Shown here: piece by piece, positions 17,153-26,707 of the stretch
Position numbering within the stretch: position 1 is the first letter of the stretch
Layout: every line of letters begins with the position of its first letter
Assembly: GCA_029558435.1 (NCBI GenBank)
Contig: JAKQEZ010000537.1
Span: forward strand, 18,568 to 82,567
Reading direction: 5' to 3'
Length of the DNA stretch: 64,000 nt
From: Bacteroidota bacterium
GTDB taxonomy: Bacteria; Bacteroidota; Bacteroidia; Flavobacteriales; Crocinitomicaceae
Notes under the pieces: model-generated
What the model was told of the DNA's origin: nothing
The model's database searches: none
Seen by the model: the letters and a program-made list of their open reading frames with translations, nothing else
Made by a program: the position numbers and the translations under genes

Positions 17153-17416
17153 TTATTTCAACATATCTCCAACGTATGGAAGAAGAGCGATATGACGTGC
17201 TCTTTTGATAGCCTTGTTTACTCTTTTTTGGTATTTTGCTGAAGTACCAGTAATTCTACGAGGTAAAATTTTACCTTGTTCGTTAACCAATTTCAACAAA
17301 AAGTCAGCGTCTTTGTAATCAATAAATTTGATTCCGCTTTTCTTGAATCTACAGTATTTGTCTTTTCTAATTTCGATGTTAATCGGTGTTAGATAACGAA
17401 TATCATTTTGAGCCAT
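17153..17416 (-). CDS. rpsR: Small-subunit ribosomal protein bS18
   Basis: An 87-residue protein with the family core [41 protein letters not shown] and [11 protein letters not shown]. bS18 pairs with bS6 on the 30S platform. In Flavobacterium ribosomes, from published structural work as I recall it, bS18, bS6 and bS21 bury the 3' end of 16S rRNA, explaining why Shine-Dalgarno sequences are little used in this class. The gene lies 25 bp after rpsF. Confidence 0.97.
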   Translation of the reverse strand: MAQNDIRYLTPINIEIRKDKYCRFKKSGIKFIDYKDADFLLKLVNEQGKILPRRITGTSAKYQKRVNKAIKRARHIALLPYVGDMLK

Positions 17417-17441
17417 TTCTCTAAATTTTAATGATTAATAA

Positions 17442-17777
17442 TTAAGCTTTTGCCAATTTAGCTCTTCTTCTTTCTGCGTAAGCTACATGGTCTTTGTCCA
17501 TTTTCACAGTCAAGAAACGAATCACACGCTCATCACGTTTTAATTCAGTTTCAATTCCAGCGATAGCAGGACTCTCAGCTTCAAATTCTACTAAGAAATA
17601 AAATCCAGTAGATTTTTTTTGGATAGGGTAAGCCAATTTGCGTAATCCCCAATTCTCCGAGTGCTTAATTACACCTCCAAATGACTTGATGTCATTCTCG
17701 ATTTTTTGCACTGCTTCCTTTGCCTGATCGTCAGACAAAACGGGAGTTAAAATGAAAACAGTTTCGTAAAAATTCAT
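17442..17777 (-). CDS. rpsF: Small-subunit ribosomal protein bS6
   Basis: A 111-residue protein with the bS6 fold signature [38 protein letters not shown] and YFLVEFE. It forms the bS6-bS18 heterodimer of the 30S platform. First gene of the ribosomal operon; no ssb or priB is present between rpsF and rpsR, as is usual in Bacteroidetes. Its promoter is one of the best matches in the window and gives a leader of about 28 bases. Confidence 0.97.
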   Translation of the reverse strand: MNFYETVFILTPVLSDDQAKEAVQKIENDIKSFGGVIKHSENWGLRKLAYPIQKKSTGFYFLVEFEAESPAIAGIETELKRDERVIRFLTVKMDKDHVAYAERRRAKLAKA

Positions 17778-17811
17778 AATTTTTATCTTTTAAATTTGAT
17801 TTATAAGGGCG

Positions 17812-17842
17812 CAAAGATAAGGATTTTAATTAATAAACCAAA
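17812..17842 (-). promoter_or_regulatory. Promoter of rpsF-rpsR-rplI
   Basis: On the minus strand TTTG (17842-17839), a 19-base spacer and TATCTTTG (17819-17812) give a full match to the Bacteroidetes -33/-7 consensus. Confidence 0.85.
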
Positions 17843-17874
17843 GGAATGACAATATTTTACACAAAATTAAGTCC

Positions 17875-20667
17875 TTACTTTAATTCCATCTCCAAATAGC
17901 GCGCAGTGTGCGATTGCTTGCTGTATTTTTTCACTACTTCTTCGGGTGTACCCGTTGCAATGATTTGTCCACCTCCTTTTCCACCTTCTGGTCCCACATC
18001 AATAATGTAATCGGCTACTTTTACGATGTCTAAATTGTGCTCAATAACCAATACGGTATTGCCTTCGTTTACCAAGCGCTGCAACACATCCAACAAATTG
18101 TGAATGTCTTCAAAATGCAAACCGGTTGAAGGCTCGTCTAAAATATAAATGGTTTTTCCAGTTCCTTTTTTAGATAACTCAGCTGCTAATTTGATGCGTT
18201 GTGCCTCTCCACCAGATAAAGTAGTTGATGACTGACCAATGGCAATATATCCCAACCCAACCGATTGCAAAGTGTCTAGTACTCGGTAGATTTTAGGAAC
18301 GGATTCAAAAAACACAACGGCTTCTGAAATTGTCATTTCCAACACATCGCTGATGGATTTCCCTTTGTAGCGCACCTCCAAGGTTTCGCGGTTGTAACGC
18401 TTGCCATTGCAGGTTTCACATTCCACATACACATCGGGCAAAAAGTTCATTTCTATGAGTTTCATACCGCCACCCTTGCAGGTTTCGCATCGTCCACCCG
18501 CCACGTTAAATGAAAAACGACCGGGTTTGTATCCTCTAATTTGTGCTTCGGGGAGGGAACTAAACAAGGTGCGAATTTCGTCAAAAACTTTGGTGTAGGT
18601 AGCTGGATTGGAACGAGGTGTGCGTCCAATTGGCGATTGATCGATCTCAATTACTTTATCCAAATGCTCCAACCCGTGAATGGACTTGTAGGGCAGAGGT
18701 TTGCGAACGCCATTGTAAATTTCTGCCAACAACAAAGGATACAAAGTTTGGTTAATCAACGATGACTTGCCGCTGCCCGATACACCCGTAACACACGTTA
18801 TAGTTCCTAACGGAATTTTTAAATTCACATTTTTGAGGTTATGTCCTGTTGCTCCTTTTAACTCTAAGAAATTACCATTGCCTTTTCTACGTGTTGTTGG
18901 AATTTCAATTTTTTTGGTTCCTTTTAAATATTGGGTGGTCAACGAGTCGGATTCCATCAATTTATCCAAAGTGGTAGCATTAACAATTTTCCCGCCGTGT
19001 TTTCCAGCTTTCGGACCAATATCTACAATAAAATCGGCACTTTCAATCATTTCTTTGTCGTGCTCCACCACAATTACGGAATTCCCTGTGTCACGTAAAC
19101 GTTTCAACGAATTGATTAATCGTGTATTATCTCGTTGATGCAAGCCAATGGATGGTTCGTCTAAAATGTACAAAACATTCATCAACTCAGAGCCAATTTG
19201 GGTAGCCAAACGAATGCGTTGTGCTTCGCCTCCTGAAAGTGTTTTTGCTGAACGATTGAGGGTTAAATATTCCAACCCTACATCTAAGATAAATCCTAAA
19301 CGTGCCCTAATTTCTTTTAAAATTTCGGTTGCAATCACTTGTTGGTCAACCGATAAGTGATGTTCAATATCTGAAAAATAAATGCTGAGTTCCGACAAAT
19401 CCAAAGCAGCCAATTCACCAATATTTTTATCGGCAATTTTAAAATACATGGCTTCTTTTTTCAAACGGTGTCCGTTGCAAGTAGGGCAAACCACTTGATT
19501 CATAAAACTTTGCGCCCAACGTTGAATCGCAGCCGAGCTTTCCTCCGAGTGCCGATCAAGGATGTGCATAATACCATCAAAAGTAACAGCATTTTTTGAA
19601 GTACGCTCCAAATCAGAATTGCCATACAAAATAACGTTTAACACTTCTTCTGGAATATCTTTTAACGGTGTTTTTATACTAAAACCTTCAGCAGTTAAGT
19701 AATTTTCAAGCTGACCAAAAATCCATGTGTTTTTATATTCTCCCAGCGGCGCCAAACCTCCCTGTTTGATGGATTTGGAAGCATCTGGAATGATTTTATC
19801 AAGTGATGCTTCAGAAACTTCGCCCAAACCATTGCAGGTGGAACAAGCCCCATAAGGCGAGTTGAACGAAAACAAGTTGGGCTCTGGTTCTGGGTAACTA
19901 ATTCCAGAAGTTGGACACATTAACAAACGCGAAAAATGACGCACTTCATTGGTGTCAAAATCCATCACCATCATTTGTTTGTCGCCTTTTTTCATCGACA
20001 AAACCACTGCATCGTAAATGCGTTTTCTATCTTTTGGATCAATCAACAAACGGTCAATCACCAATTCAATGTCGTGAATTTTGTAACGGTCGAGCTTCAT
20101 TCCCTTTTGAATATCAACAATTTCACCATCAACACGCACTTTGGTGTATCCGTTTTTTTGAATTTGTTCAAACAATTCACGGTAATGCCCTTTTCTTCCT
20201 TTTACAACTGGCGCCAACAACACCACTTTTTTTCCTGAGTAATGTTCTAAAATTAAGTTAACCACTTGTTCATCGGAATACTTGACCATTTTCTCACCCG
20301 AAATGTAAGAATAGGCGGTGCCCACACGTGCATACAGCAAGCGGAGAAAATCGTATAGCTCGGTGATTGTTCCAACGGTTGAGCGGGGGCTACGAGAAAC
20401 CGTTTTTTGTTCAATGGCAATAACAGGGCTCAACCCATCAATTTTGTCCACATCCGGACGCTCCAAGCCCCCAAGAAACTGACGAGCATAAGCGGAAAAA
20501 GTTTCCAAATAACGGCGTTGCCCCTCTGCAAAAATGGTGTCAAAGGCCAACGAAGATTTGCCACTACCACTCAAACCAGTAAATACAACCAGTTTGTTGC
20601 GCGGAATTTTAAGGTCGATATCCTTCAAATTGTGTTCTCGTGCGCCGTAAATTTCAATTTCTTCCAT
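17875..20667 (-). CDS. uvrA: UvrABC excision nuclease subunit A
   Basis: A 930-residue DNA-damage sensor of nucleotide excision repair that loads UvrB. Two ABC ATPase modules are visible: Walker A at residues 31-39 (GLSGSGKSS) and a second GVSGSGKSS, with signatures [12 protein letters not shown] and [12 protein letters not shown] and Walker B phrases [10 protein letters not shown] and [10 protein letters not shown]. Zinc-binding Cys pairs appear in [24 protein letters not shown] and CETCNGKR. Length fits the standard enzyme. The start was set at [17 protein letters not shown]; an in-frame upstream ATG at 20724 would cover the promoter. It is divergent from nnr. Confidence 0.97.
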   Translation of the reverse strand: MEEIEIYGAREHNLKDIDLKIPRNKLVVFTGLSGSGKSSLAFDTIFAEGQRRYLETFSAYARQFLGGLERPDVDKIDGLSPVIAIEQKTVSRSPRSTVGTITELYDFLRLLYARVGTAYSYISGEKMVKYSDEQVVNLILEHYSGKKVVLLAPVVKGRKGHYRELFEQIQKNGYTKVRVDGEIVDIQKGMKLDRYKIHDIELVIDRLLIDPKDRKRIYDAVVLSMKKGDKQMMVMDFDTNEVRHFSRLLMCPTSGISYPEPEPNLFSFNSPYGACSTCNGLGEVSEASLDKIIPDASKSIKQGGLAPLGEYKNTWIFGQLENYLTAEGFSIKTPLKDIPEEVLNVILYGNSDLERTSKNAVTFDGIMHILDRHSEESSAAIQRWAQSFMNQVVCPTCNGHRLKKEAMYFKIADKNIGELAALDLSELSIYFSDIEHHLSVDQQVIATEILKEIRARLGFILDVGLEYLTLNRSAKTLSGGEAQRIRLATQIGSELMNVLYILDEPSIGLHQRDNTRLINSLKRLRDTGNSVIVVEHDKEMIESADFIVDIGPKAGKHGGKIVNATTLDKLMESDSLTTQYLKGTKKIEIPTTRRKGNGNFLELKGATGHNLKNVNLKIPLGTITCVTGVSGSGKSSLINQTLYPLLLAEIYNGVRKPLPYKSIHGLEHLDKVIEIDQSPIGRTPRSNPATYTKVFDEIRTLFSSLPEAQIRGYKPGRFSFNVAGGRCETCKGGGMKLIEMNFLPDVYVECETCNGKRYNRETLEVRYKGKSISDVLEMTISEAVVFFESVPKIYRVLDTLQSVGLGYIAIGQSSTTLSGGEAQRIKLAAELSKKGTGKTIYILDEPSTGLHFEDIHNLLDVLQRLVNEGNTVLVIEHNLDIVKVADYIIDVGPEGGKGGGQIIATGTPEEVVKKYSKQSHTARYLEMELK

Positions 20668-20697
20668 TATTGCTTGCTCGCTACTTTTTTTATTGTA

Positions 20698-20728
20698 CAA
20701 AATTACGCAATTGTGCTGGAACAATCAA
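20698..20728 (-). promoter_or_regulatory. Promoter of uvrA
   Basis: Minus strand TTG (20728-20726), 20-base spacer, TAATTTTG (20705-20698); the transcript would carry a leader of about 24 bases before the uvrA ATG. Confidence 0.75.
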
Positions 20729-20793
20729 GCAACAAATTTGCCCGAAAAACACACTATTTTTTGATTATTTAAAAAAACACCGTATTTTTACTA

Positions 20794-20801
20794 TAAATTC
20801 G
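20794..20801 (+). promoter_or_regulatory. -7 promoter box of nnr
   Basis: TAAATTCG, one change from TAnnTTTG, ends seven bases before the ATG at 20808. A leaderless message is implied. Confidence 0.45.
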
Positions 20802-20807
20802 ACCACT

Positions 20808-22325
20808 ATGAAAATCCTGTCTGTACCTCAACTTAAAAATGTTGATGCTCTCACGGTGGAGCGTCAAGAAATCACTTCACACGACTTAATGGAGCGTGTT
20901 GCGGGTGAATGCATGGGCGCCATTTTTTGTCATGTAGACCAAGATGAAGAAGTAGTTGTTTTTTGTGGAATGGGAAACAACGGAGGCGACGGTTTAGCAA
21001 TTGCGCGTTTGTTGTTTAAATGGCATGCTGCTGTGCGCGTTGTATTGGTGAAACACAAAGATAAATTTACACCCGATACGCAAAAAAATTTAGACAAATT
21101 ACCAGCTGCTTTAAAACAAAACCTTCTTGTTATTGAAAAAGAAGAGGATTTGAAAAAAATAAAACTTCGACCCAAATCGGTTATCATTGATGCACTATTA
21201 GGCACTGGCGTTAACAAACCAGTGGATGGTATTCTCAAAAAAGTGATTGCACAAATAAACATGCATCCAAGCAAAATTATAAGTATTGACACGCCAAGTG
21301 GCTTGCTGATGGATGATTCTTCGCAAGAATTTATTGAAAGTTGCGTGCATGCCGATTTAGTGTTGACTTTGCAATTACCAAAATTGGCTTTCTTGCTACC
21401 CGATAATAAACATGTGGTCAATGAATTTAAAATTATCGACGTTGGTTTTGATAAAAGGGCAATTTTGGAGCAAGAATCGAGTTTTTATTTCATGCAAAAA
21501 AGCGACATTCTTCCGTTAATTCGTCCGCGCAATACGTTTTCCCACAAAGGATTGTTTGGTCATGCCTTGTTGTTAGCTGGAAGCAAGGGAAAAACTGGCG
21601 CCGCCATTATTGCTGCCGAATCGTGTTTGCGTAGTGGTGCGGGATTGCTTACAGTACATTCGGTAGATAAAGTTACTAATGCTTTGGCCATTCGACTACC
21701 AGAGGCAATGACCAGCACCGATGGATTTGACAACCACATTACTCATTTTGACAATTTCTCAAAATACAGCGTTATTGGTTTTGGTCCCGGCGTTGGCAAA
21801 CACATGGATACACAACAGGTTTTGAAATCCATCATTTATCAGCACCAAGGTCATTTGGTAATTGATGCAGACGGGTTGAATATTTTGGCAGAAAATAAAA
21901 CATGGTTGGAATTTTTACCCAAAGAAACCATTTTAACACCTCATCCGAAGGAATTTGAGCGCTTGGTTGGTTCGTTTTCCAATAGTTTTGAGCGCTTGGA
22001 TAAAGCACGTCATTTTGCAGCACGCCATCAATGTATTTTGGTGTTAAAAGATGCTTTTACTCATATTTGCATGCCCGATGGAAGCGTTGTGTTTAACTCT
22101 ACGGGGAATCCTGGATTGGCAAAAGGTGGCAGCGGCGATTGTTTAACAGGAATAATTGTTGGACTTCTTGCTCGAGGTTACACACCTGCAAAAGCAGCAT
22201 TAATTGGCGTTTATGTACATGGGTTGGCAGCCGATTTGTGTGCTAAAAAAATGAGCGAAGAAAGTATATTAATTTCGGATGTTATTCAAAAATTACCTGT
22301 TGCATTTAAGCGCTTAACCAAATAA
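20808..22325 (+). CDS. nnr: Bifunctional NAD(P)H-hydrate epimerase / ADP-dependent dehydratase
   Basis: A 505-residue two-domain repair enzyme. The N-terminal YjeF_N domain (GMGNNGGDGLAIARLL) interconverts R and S forms of hydrated NAD(P)H; the C-terminal ribokinase-like domain (DADGLNILAE, LTPHPKEFERLVG, GNPGLAKGGSGDCLTGII) dehydrates the S form using ADP. The order and length match the bacterial fused enzyme. The ATG at 20808 opens the domain correctly; extending to the in-frame ATG at 20640 would read back through the uvrA promoter and start. Divergent from uvrA, with 140 bp between the two starts. Confidence 0.95.
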   Translation: MKILSVPQLKNVDALTVERQEITSHDLMERVAGECMGAIFCHVDQDEEVVVFCGMGNNGGDGLAIARLLFKWHAAVRVVLVKHKDKFTPDTQKNLDKLPAALKQNLLVIEKEEDLKKIKLRPKSVIIDALLGTGVNKPVDGILKKVIAQINMHPSKIISIDTPSGLLMDDSSQEFIESCVHADLVLTLQLPKLAFLLPDNKHVVNEFKIIDVGFDKRAILEQESSFYFMQKSDILPLIRPRNTFSHKGLFGHALLLAGSKGKTGAAIIAAESCLRSGAGLLTVHSVDKVTNALAIRLPEAMTSTDGFDNHITHFDNFSKYSVIGFGPGVGKHMDTQQVLKSIIYQHQGHLVIDADGLNILAENKTWLEFLPKETILTPHPKEFERLVGSFSNSFERLDKARHFAARHQCILVLKDAFTHICMPDGSVVFNSTGNPGLAKGGSGDCLTGIIVGLLARGYTPAKAALIGVYVHGLAADLCAKKMSEESILISDVIQKLPVAFKRLTK

Positions 22326-22339
22326 ATAGGGACAAATAA

Positions 22340-22360
22340 TTACCTGAACAGGTGATTTTT
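22340..22360 (+). terminator. Weak terminator of nnr
   Basis: TTACCTG (22340-22346) and CAGGTGA (22349-22355) can pair over a minimal loop (6 bp with loop GAAC), followed by TTTTT. It begins 15 bases after the nnr stop. Confidence 0.45.
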
Positions 22361-22419
22361 ATTTGAACGCATCTTTTCAATTCAATATTTTATTTACTTT
22401 GGTGCAACAAATTCAAGTT

Positions 22420-23706
22420 ATGAAAACAGATTTTGATGCAGCAAGCGATAAGCCAGTTAAAAAGAAGAAATTTTATCAGCAATTATACATTCAAGTTGTT
22501 TTTGCGATAATTGTTGGTGTTTCGTTGGGTTATTTTTGGCCCGAAACAGGCAAAACCATGCAACCGTTGGGAGATGGTTTTATCAAATTGGTAAAAATGA
22601 TTATTGCTCCTGTAATTTTCTTAACCGTCTCAACGGGAATTGCTGGAATGAACGATTTGAAAAAAGTGGGACGTGTGGCTGCAAAAGCGTTTGCCTACTT
22701 TATCTTTTTTTCCACCTTGGCATTAGTTATTGGCTTGGTTGTAAGTCATTTCATTCAACCAGGAGCGGGGTTAAACATAGACCCAGCCACATTGGATGCT
22801 TCTAAAATAAGCAAATACATACAAGCGGCCGAAGAAAATTCATTGGTCAATTTTGTATTCAACATCATTCCCGATACCTTATTTAGCCCCATGACAGGCG
22901 ATGTAATTTTACAAGTGTTGTTGGTTGCTATTTTATTTGGTATTGCCTTGGCGGTAACAGCAGAAAAAAGTCAGCCGGTGATTGATTTTTTAAACGTATT
23001 GCAAGTTCCGGTTTTTAAAATCGTGGAAATGTTAATGAAAACAGCTCCTATTGGTGCTTTTGGTGCTATGGCCTTTACAATTGGCGCTTATGGAATTGAT
23101 TCACTGTTGTATTTAGGAAAATTGGTAGGTACGTTTTACCTCACATCTTTAGGGTTTGTGGTTATTGTGTTAGGATTTGTTGCTTGGCTCAATGGCTTTA
23201 ATATTTTTAAGTTTTTGCGTTACATCAAAGATGAAATATTCTTGGTGTTGGGCACTAGTTCTTCGGAACCTGCATTGCCCGGATTGATGGATAAATTAAC
23301 CAAAGCAGGTTGTGATAAAGGTGTGGTTGGCTTGGTGGTTCCCACAGGGTATTCATTCAACTTAGATGGCACCAATATCTACATGACTTTAGCCGCATTG
23401 TTCATTGCGCAAGCGTGCAACATTCACTTAGAATTTGACCATTTGATGGTGTTGCTTTTGGTAGCAATTTTATCTTCAAAAGGTGCGGCTGGAGTAACAG
23501 GAGCTGGATTTATAACCCTTGCTGCAACATTGACCGTTGTGCCCGAAATTCCAGTAGCCGGTATGACCTTGATATTGGGAATTGACAAATTCATGTCGGA
23601 ATGCCGTGCTTTGGTGAATGTAATTGGCAACGGCGTGGCATGCGTAGTTGTTTCAAATTGGGAAAAACATTTAGACAAAGAACAGCTGAAGAAAACGTTG
23701 GGATAG
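22420..23706 (+). CDS. Dicarboxylate/amino acid:cation symporter (DctA/GltP family)
   Basis: A 428-residue inner-membrane transporter of the dicarboxylate/amino acid:cation symporter family. Family marks are [14 protein letters not shown] (first re-entrant loop), [16 protein letters not shown] (NxD-type motif of TM7) and [17 protein letters not shown] (second loop). It takes up glutamate, aspartate or C4-dicarboxylates with protons or sodium; the substrate is not decided by these motifs. The start at 22420 ([17 protein letters not shown]) gives a basic cytoplasmic N terminus; an upstream in-frame TTG at 22363 would overlap the nnr terminator. Confidence 0.93.
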   Translation: MKTDFDAASDKPVKKKKFYQQLYIQVVFAIIVGVSLGYFWPETGKTMQPLGDGFIKLVKMIIAPVIFLTVSTGIAGMNDLKKVGRVAAKAFAYFIFFSTLALVIGLVVSHFIQPGAGLNIDPATLDASKISKYIQAAEENSLVNFVFNIIPDTLFSPMTGDVILQVLLVAILFGIALAVTAEKSQPVIDFLNVLQVPVFKIVEMLMKTAPIGAFGAMAFTIGAYGIDSLLYLGKLVGTFYLTSLGFVVIVLGFVAWLNGFNIFKFLRYIKDEIFLVLGTSSSEPALPGLMDKLTKAGCDKGVVGLVVPTGYSFNLDGTNIYMTLAALFIAQACNIHLEFDHLMVLLLVAILSSKGAAGVTGAGFITLAATLTVVPEIPVAGMTLILGIDKFMSECRALVNVIGNGVACVVVSNWEKHLDKEQLKKTLG

Positions 23707-23726
23707 AGGAAGTAAAAATACTTTTT

Positions 23727-23755
23727 GTTGATTTGTTTTTTTAAAACACATCAAC
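23727..23755. terminator. Hairpin between convergent genes
   Basis: GTTGAT-T-TGTTTT (23727-23739) pairs with AAAACA-C-ATCAAC (23743-23755): two 6-bp helices around one mismatch and a 3-base loop. It sits between the symporter gene and the convergent small membrane gene. Neither side has a convincing T tail, so its terminator role is uncertain. Confidence 0.35.
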
Positions 23756-23811
23756 CTTTGAATGAAAACATCAAACTTTTATTGGAAAATAAGAAAAATG
23801 AGTGAGAAATG

Positions 23812-24021
23812 CTATTTTTCTTTTCCGTTGTTCATGCCTTTTTCAACTTTGCGGTACATGTAACGGCGTAAAAAATACATCATAAAGGCCATTGCTGCAA
23901 ACACATACATAAATCCCCAACGGTTTACTCCTTCCATGATGGTTTTGTAGGTTACAAACAATGTAATCAAAATAGCAATAACCAACCAAAGCGTAACCAT
24001 TAATTTATTGTATGTCTTCAT
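23812..24021 (-). CDS. Small two-helix membrane protein, unknown function
   Basis: A 69-residue protein with two predicted membrane helices (LMVTLWLVIAILITLFVTY and WGFMYVFAAMAFMMYFL) and a basic tail (RRYMYRKVEKGMNNGKEK). I do not recognise a named family; short proteins of this shape are common in Flavobacteriales. The start at 24021 was preferred to the one at 24069 because a near-consensus -7 box, TATCTTTA (24045-24038, minus strand), lies between them. Convergent with the symporter gene. Confidence 0.7.
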   Translation of the reverse strand: MKTYNKLMVTLWLVIAILITLFVTYKTIMEGVNRWGFMYVFAAMAFMMYFLRRYMYRKVEKGMNNGKEK

Positions 24022-24158
24022 GTGTTTTATTTTTGGGTAAAGATACTTCAAAATATTGGGGAAGTCCAACTTTGAAGAAAAAAATGCATATTAGAAATAG
24101 AGCACTCCACTTGTTAAACAAAGTAAATTCTAAAAAAAAGTGTGTTTGATGCATTTTT

Positions 24159-24174
24159 GGTGTATATTTACACC
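24159..24174. promoter_or_regulatory. Palindromic operator of the parD-like gene
   Basis: GGTGTA-TATT-TACACC is a perfect 6-bp inverted repeat. It contains the probable -7 box TATATTTA (24163-24170) and lies 15 bases before the antitoxin ATG. Ribbon-helix-helix antitoxins usually repress themselves from such sites. Confidence 0.6.
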
Positions 24175-24188
24175 ATATTTTAATAAAA

Positions 24189-24428
24189 ATGAAAAGACAA
24201 AGCATTTCTTTTACAGAGCCTAATGATGAGTGGTTAAAACAACAAATTGCCACTAAAGAATACACTAGTAAAAGTGAAATTATCAACGATTTAATTAGAA
24301 AAGTTAGAACACAACAACAAGAATTTGATTGGATTCGCACGAAAATTGAAAAAGCTGAAAGAAGTGGATTTACTTCAGATAATCAAGCACAAATATTACA
24401 GCAATCAAAAGATTTGTTGAATGAATAA
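24189..24428 (+). CDS. ParD-like ribbon-helix-helix antitoxin
   Basis: A 79-residue protein. The first about 45 residues (KRQSISFTEPNDEWLKQQIATKEYTSKSEIINDLIRKV) show the short DNA-binding strand followed by two helices of the ribbon-helix-helix fold; the tail (FDWIRTKIEKAERSGFTSDNQAQIL) is the toxin-binding segment typical of ParD. It is a type II antitoxin by family. Its toxin partner has decayed: only a start and the C-terminal end of a ParE-like frame remain downstream. The gene itself looks intact with a palindromic operator upstream, so it may survive as a lone repressor or an anti-toxin against related systems. Confidence 0.85.
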   Translation: MKRQSISFTEPNDEWLKQQIATKEYTSKSEIINDLIRKVRTQQQEFDWIRTKIEKAERSGFTSDNQAQILQQSKDLLNE

Positions 24429-24520
24429 TTACAGAATGTGGTGTTGATTCTATCAATTATCGAATCGTAGAGAATACAGTAGAAATCATGACAATTATAG
24501 GAAGGCAAGATTTTAGATAA
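24421..24520 (+). pseudogene. Remnant of a ParE-like toxin gene
   Basis: An ATG at 24421, overlapping the antitoxin's end in the manner of ParDE operons, opens MNNYRMWC and then hits a stop. In another frame, bases 24425-24520 read through YRIVENTVEIMTIIGRQDFR to a stop, which resembles the C-terminal strand and tail of RelE/ParE toxins. The middle of a roughly 95-residue toxin is absent. The likely history is an internal deletion with a frame change. The identification rests on a short segment and on position. Confidence 0.65.
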
Positions 24521-24550
24521 CATCAAAACTCCTTCATTATAAAAACCTCC

Positions 24551-24589
24551 AAAAACAACAAAAGCGACACATTCACTGCGCCGCTTTTG
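24551..24589 (-). terminator. Terminator of the M16 peptidase operon
   Basis: CAAAAGCG (24559-24566) pairs with CGCTTTTG (24582-24589); on the minus strand it is followed by TTGTTTTT. It lies 21 bases beyond the stop of the downstream peptidase gene. Confidence 0.7.
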
Positions 24590-24610
24590 CTACTAAAAGT
24601 AGATAAAAGA

Positions 24611-26698
24611 TTATTTAAAATCTTTCAATGCTCCTTTGTTGATTTCAATTAATTTCACTTCTCCGTTGAATGTCATTGCGCCTGCAGACATTACAATTTT
24701 GTGTGGAAACAATACGCCACCAACTGCTTTGTAGTTAGAATAAGTCATTGTAACTTCACTTGGACCTTCTTCTTCCTCACCTGCTTTGCTGATAGTGACT
24801 GTTTTGATTTTGCTGAAATCTTTTGTATTGTAGTAATCATACGATTCGCTTTCACCATCGTTTAATTTTACTACATACATATCTGTTCCATTTTGGTTTT
24901 CAATTCCCAACAACTCATATTTCATTCCTGATTTTGTATAGTTGATTTCTGGAATCAAACCAGTAGATTTGTTCTTCGCTGCAATTTCTTCTGCAGTTAA
25001 GTCTTTTTTACCAGTTTGCATATTGGAATTGTAACCTGTAGTTCCATCAAAATAGGTTTTTTGAACCATCATTCCTTGTGCTTCAATGGTCATTACTTCA
25101 CTGTTTGGAGCTGCCCAAAAACGAACTGATTTTAATGGGAAAGGTACTTGCGACATTGACATTTCAACTTCTTGACGTACCGATTTGATTTTTTTCAATT
25201 TTTTATCTCTTTCTTTTACTGTTTTAGAAGCAGTAAGTGCCAAAGAATATTTTTTAAACAATTCATCTGCTGTGATGTCCGCTTTTTTCATGTCTTGAAC
25301 TGGCTCACCAAAAGCATCTACCACTTCAATGTTGCCATCCGCATCAAATTGTTTTAATTTTTCTAAAACTGACTCGTTTCCAACAACAATGATGTAGCAA
25401 TTTTTATCTGTATAGAATTTTTGAGCAATGTCCAACACTTTTTCTTTGTCAACCGCATCCAAATTTTTCAAATAATCTTTGTAATAGTTTTTATCCAAAC
25501 CATTGCGCTCAATTTCTAATGCAAAACGAGCAATTGTTGATGGACTTTCCAAAGAACGTGCAAAACGACCAGTTAACACCGCTTTTGCAAGACTCAATTC
25601 TTCTGCCGTAACATAGCTGTTGGTAATTTTGTTCAACTCACTTAACAATTGAACAATTGCACTATCAGTAACATCATTTCTAAAGCTACCTGCAGCTGAA
25701 ACATAAGCCCCTTGTTGTTGTACACTTAAATTTGAATAAGCTCCATAGGTATACGCCTTATCTTCACGCAAATTTTGCATCAAACGTGTTCCAAACCCGC
25801 TTCCACCAAAAATGTGGTTGGTTAAACTGGTAGGAATGTAATTTGCATCTCCAATTTTGATTCCAACTGGGAAAGCAACTTGAATATACGATTGAACAGC
25901 ACCTTGTTTTTTAACAAAAATCACACGGTTACCTTTCAAGTTTTTAGCCGATGGGTATTCTACTTTTGGTTGTAACTTACCTGTCCAAGAAGAGAAATAT
26001 TTGTTCACTACTTCTTCCGCTTTTGCTTTTGTAATGTCACCCACAATTACCAAGTAACTACCTTCTGGCACAAATGTTTGTTTGTAGTAATACACCACAT
26101 CGTCTCTTGTAATGTTTTTCAACGTTGCTTCTGTCATTACTTCGCCATAAGGGTGCCCTGTAAACAAAGATGTCATCAATGCATTTTGTCCCATAGATTC
26201 TGGGCTAGATTTAACTGACATCAAACTACTTTCTGCTTGTTTTACGATACGTTCAAACTCGCTTTGAGGGAAATTTGCATTCAACAAGATGTCTGAAAAG
26301 ATATCCAAACCAGTGTCCATGTGTTTTGTCAAACAACTCAAGCTCATGCTTTTTGCACCAGCGTCAATGCTTGCACCAATGTAATCTTTCTTTGCATCAA
26401 TTTCATCTTTTGAACGTTTTGTTGTTCCGCTCAAAATTAAATCTCCCGCAAGGCTAGAAACACCTGCTTTTTTACCTTCCAAACGTTCGCCATTTCCAAC
26501 TGATAAGTTAAAGGTAACTTTTGGAATTTTATGGTTTTCTGAAAGAATAACTGTTATTCCGTTTGCTGTTTTAAAAACCACCGGATCTGCAATACTGATC
26601 GCCTTTGCAGGTGCAGCAGCAGGCACAACAGAACGATCCAATTGACCGAAAAGTAAAGCCGGTGAAATAAGTCCTAATGCTATTATTAATTTTTTCAT
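24611..26698 (-). CDS. M16 (insulinase) family protein, non-catalytic partner subunit
   Basis: A 695-residue protein with a signal peptide (MKKLIIALGLISPALLFGQ). It carries two M16 lobes (one beginning at KTANGITVILSENHKIP, another near SYVTAEELSLAKAVLTGRFA), plus a C-terminal beta-rich extension of about 200 residues. The zinc motif HxxEH is missing: the equivalent stretch reads GVSSLAGDLILSG. It is therefore expected to be the inactive half of a heterodimeric periplasmic M16 peptidase, with the gene upstream supplying the active site. The ATG at 26698 is preferred over the TTG at 26707 because it opens the signal peptide directly; the intergenic gap is 9 bp. Confidence 0.9.
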   Translation of the reverse strand: MKKLIIALGLISPALLFGQLDRSVVPAAAPAKAISIADPVVFKTANGITVILSENHKIPKVTFNLSVGNGERLEGKKAGVSSLAGDLILSGTTKRSKDEIDAKKDYIGASIDAGAKSMSLSCLTKHMDTGLDIFSDILLNANFPQSEFERIVKQAESSLMSVKSSPESMGQNALMTSLFTGHPYGEVMTEATLKNITRDDVVYYYKQTFVPEGSYLVIVGDITKAKAEEVVNKYFSSWTGKLQPKVEYPSAKNLKGNRVIFVKKQGAVQSYIQVAFPVGIKIGDANYIPTSLTNHIFGGSGFGTRLMQNLREDKAYTYGAYSNLSVQQQGAYVSAAGSFRNDVTDSAIVQLLSELNKITNSYVTAEELSLAKAVLTGRFARSLESPSTIARFALEIERNGLDKNYYKDYLKNLDAVDKEKVLDIAQKFYTDKNCYIIVVGNESVLEKLKQFDADGNIEVVDAFGEPVQDMKKADITADELFKKYSLALTASKTVKERDKKLKKIKSVRQEVEMSMSQVPFPLKSVRFWAAPNSEVMTIEAQGMMVQKTYFDGTTGYNSNMQTGKKDLTAEEIAAKNKSTGLIPEINYTKSGMKYELLGIENQNGTDMYVVKLNDGESESYDYYNTKDFSKIKTVTISKAGEEEEGPSEVTMTYSNYKAVGGVLFPHKIVMSAGAMTFNGEVKLIEINKGALKDFK

Positions 26699-26707
26699 TT
26701 TCGTCAA

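Noticed and set aside
20640..20807. Longer nnr starting at 20640
   Set aside because: It would read through the uvrA start and promoter; the ATG at 20808 opens the domain and follows a -7-like box.
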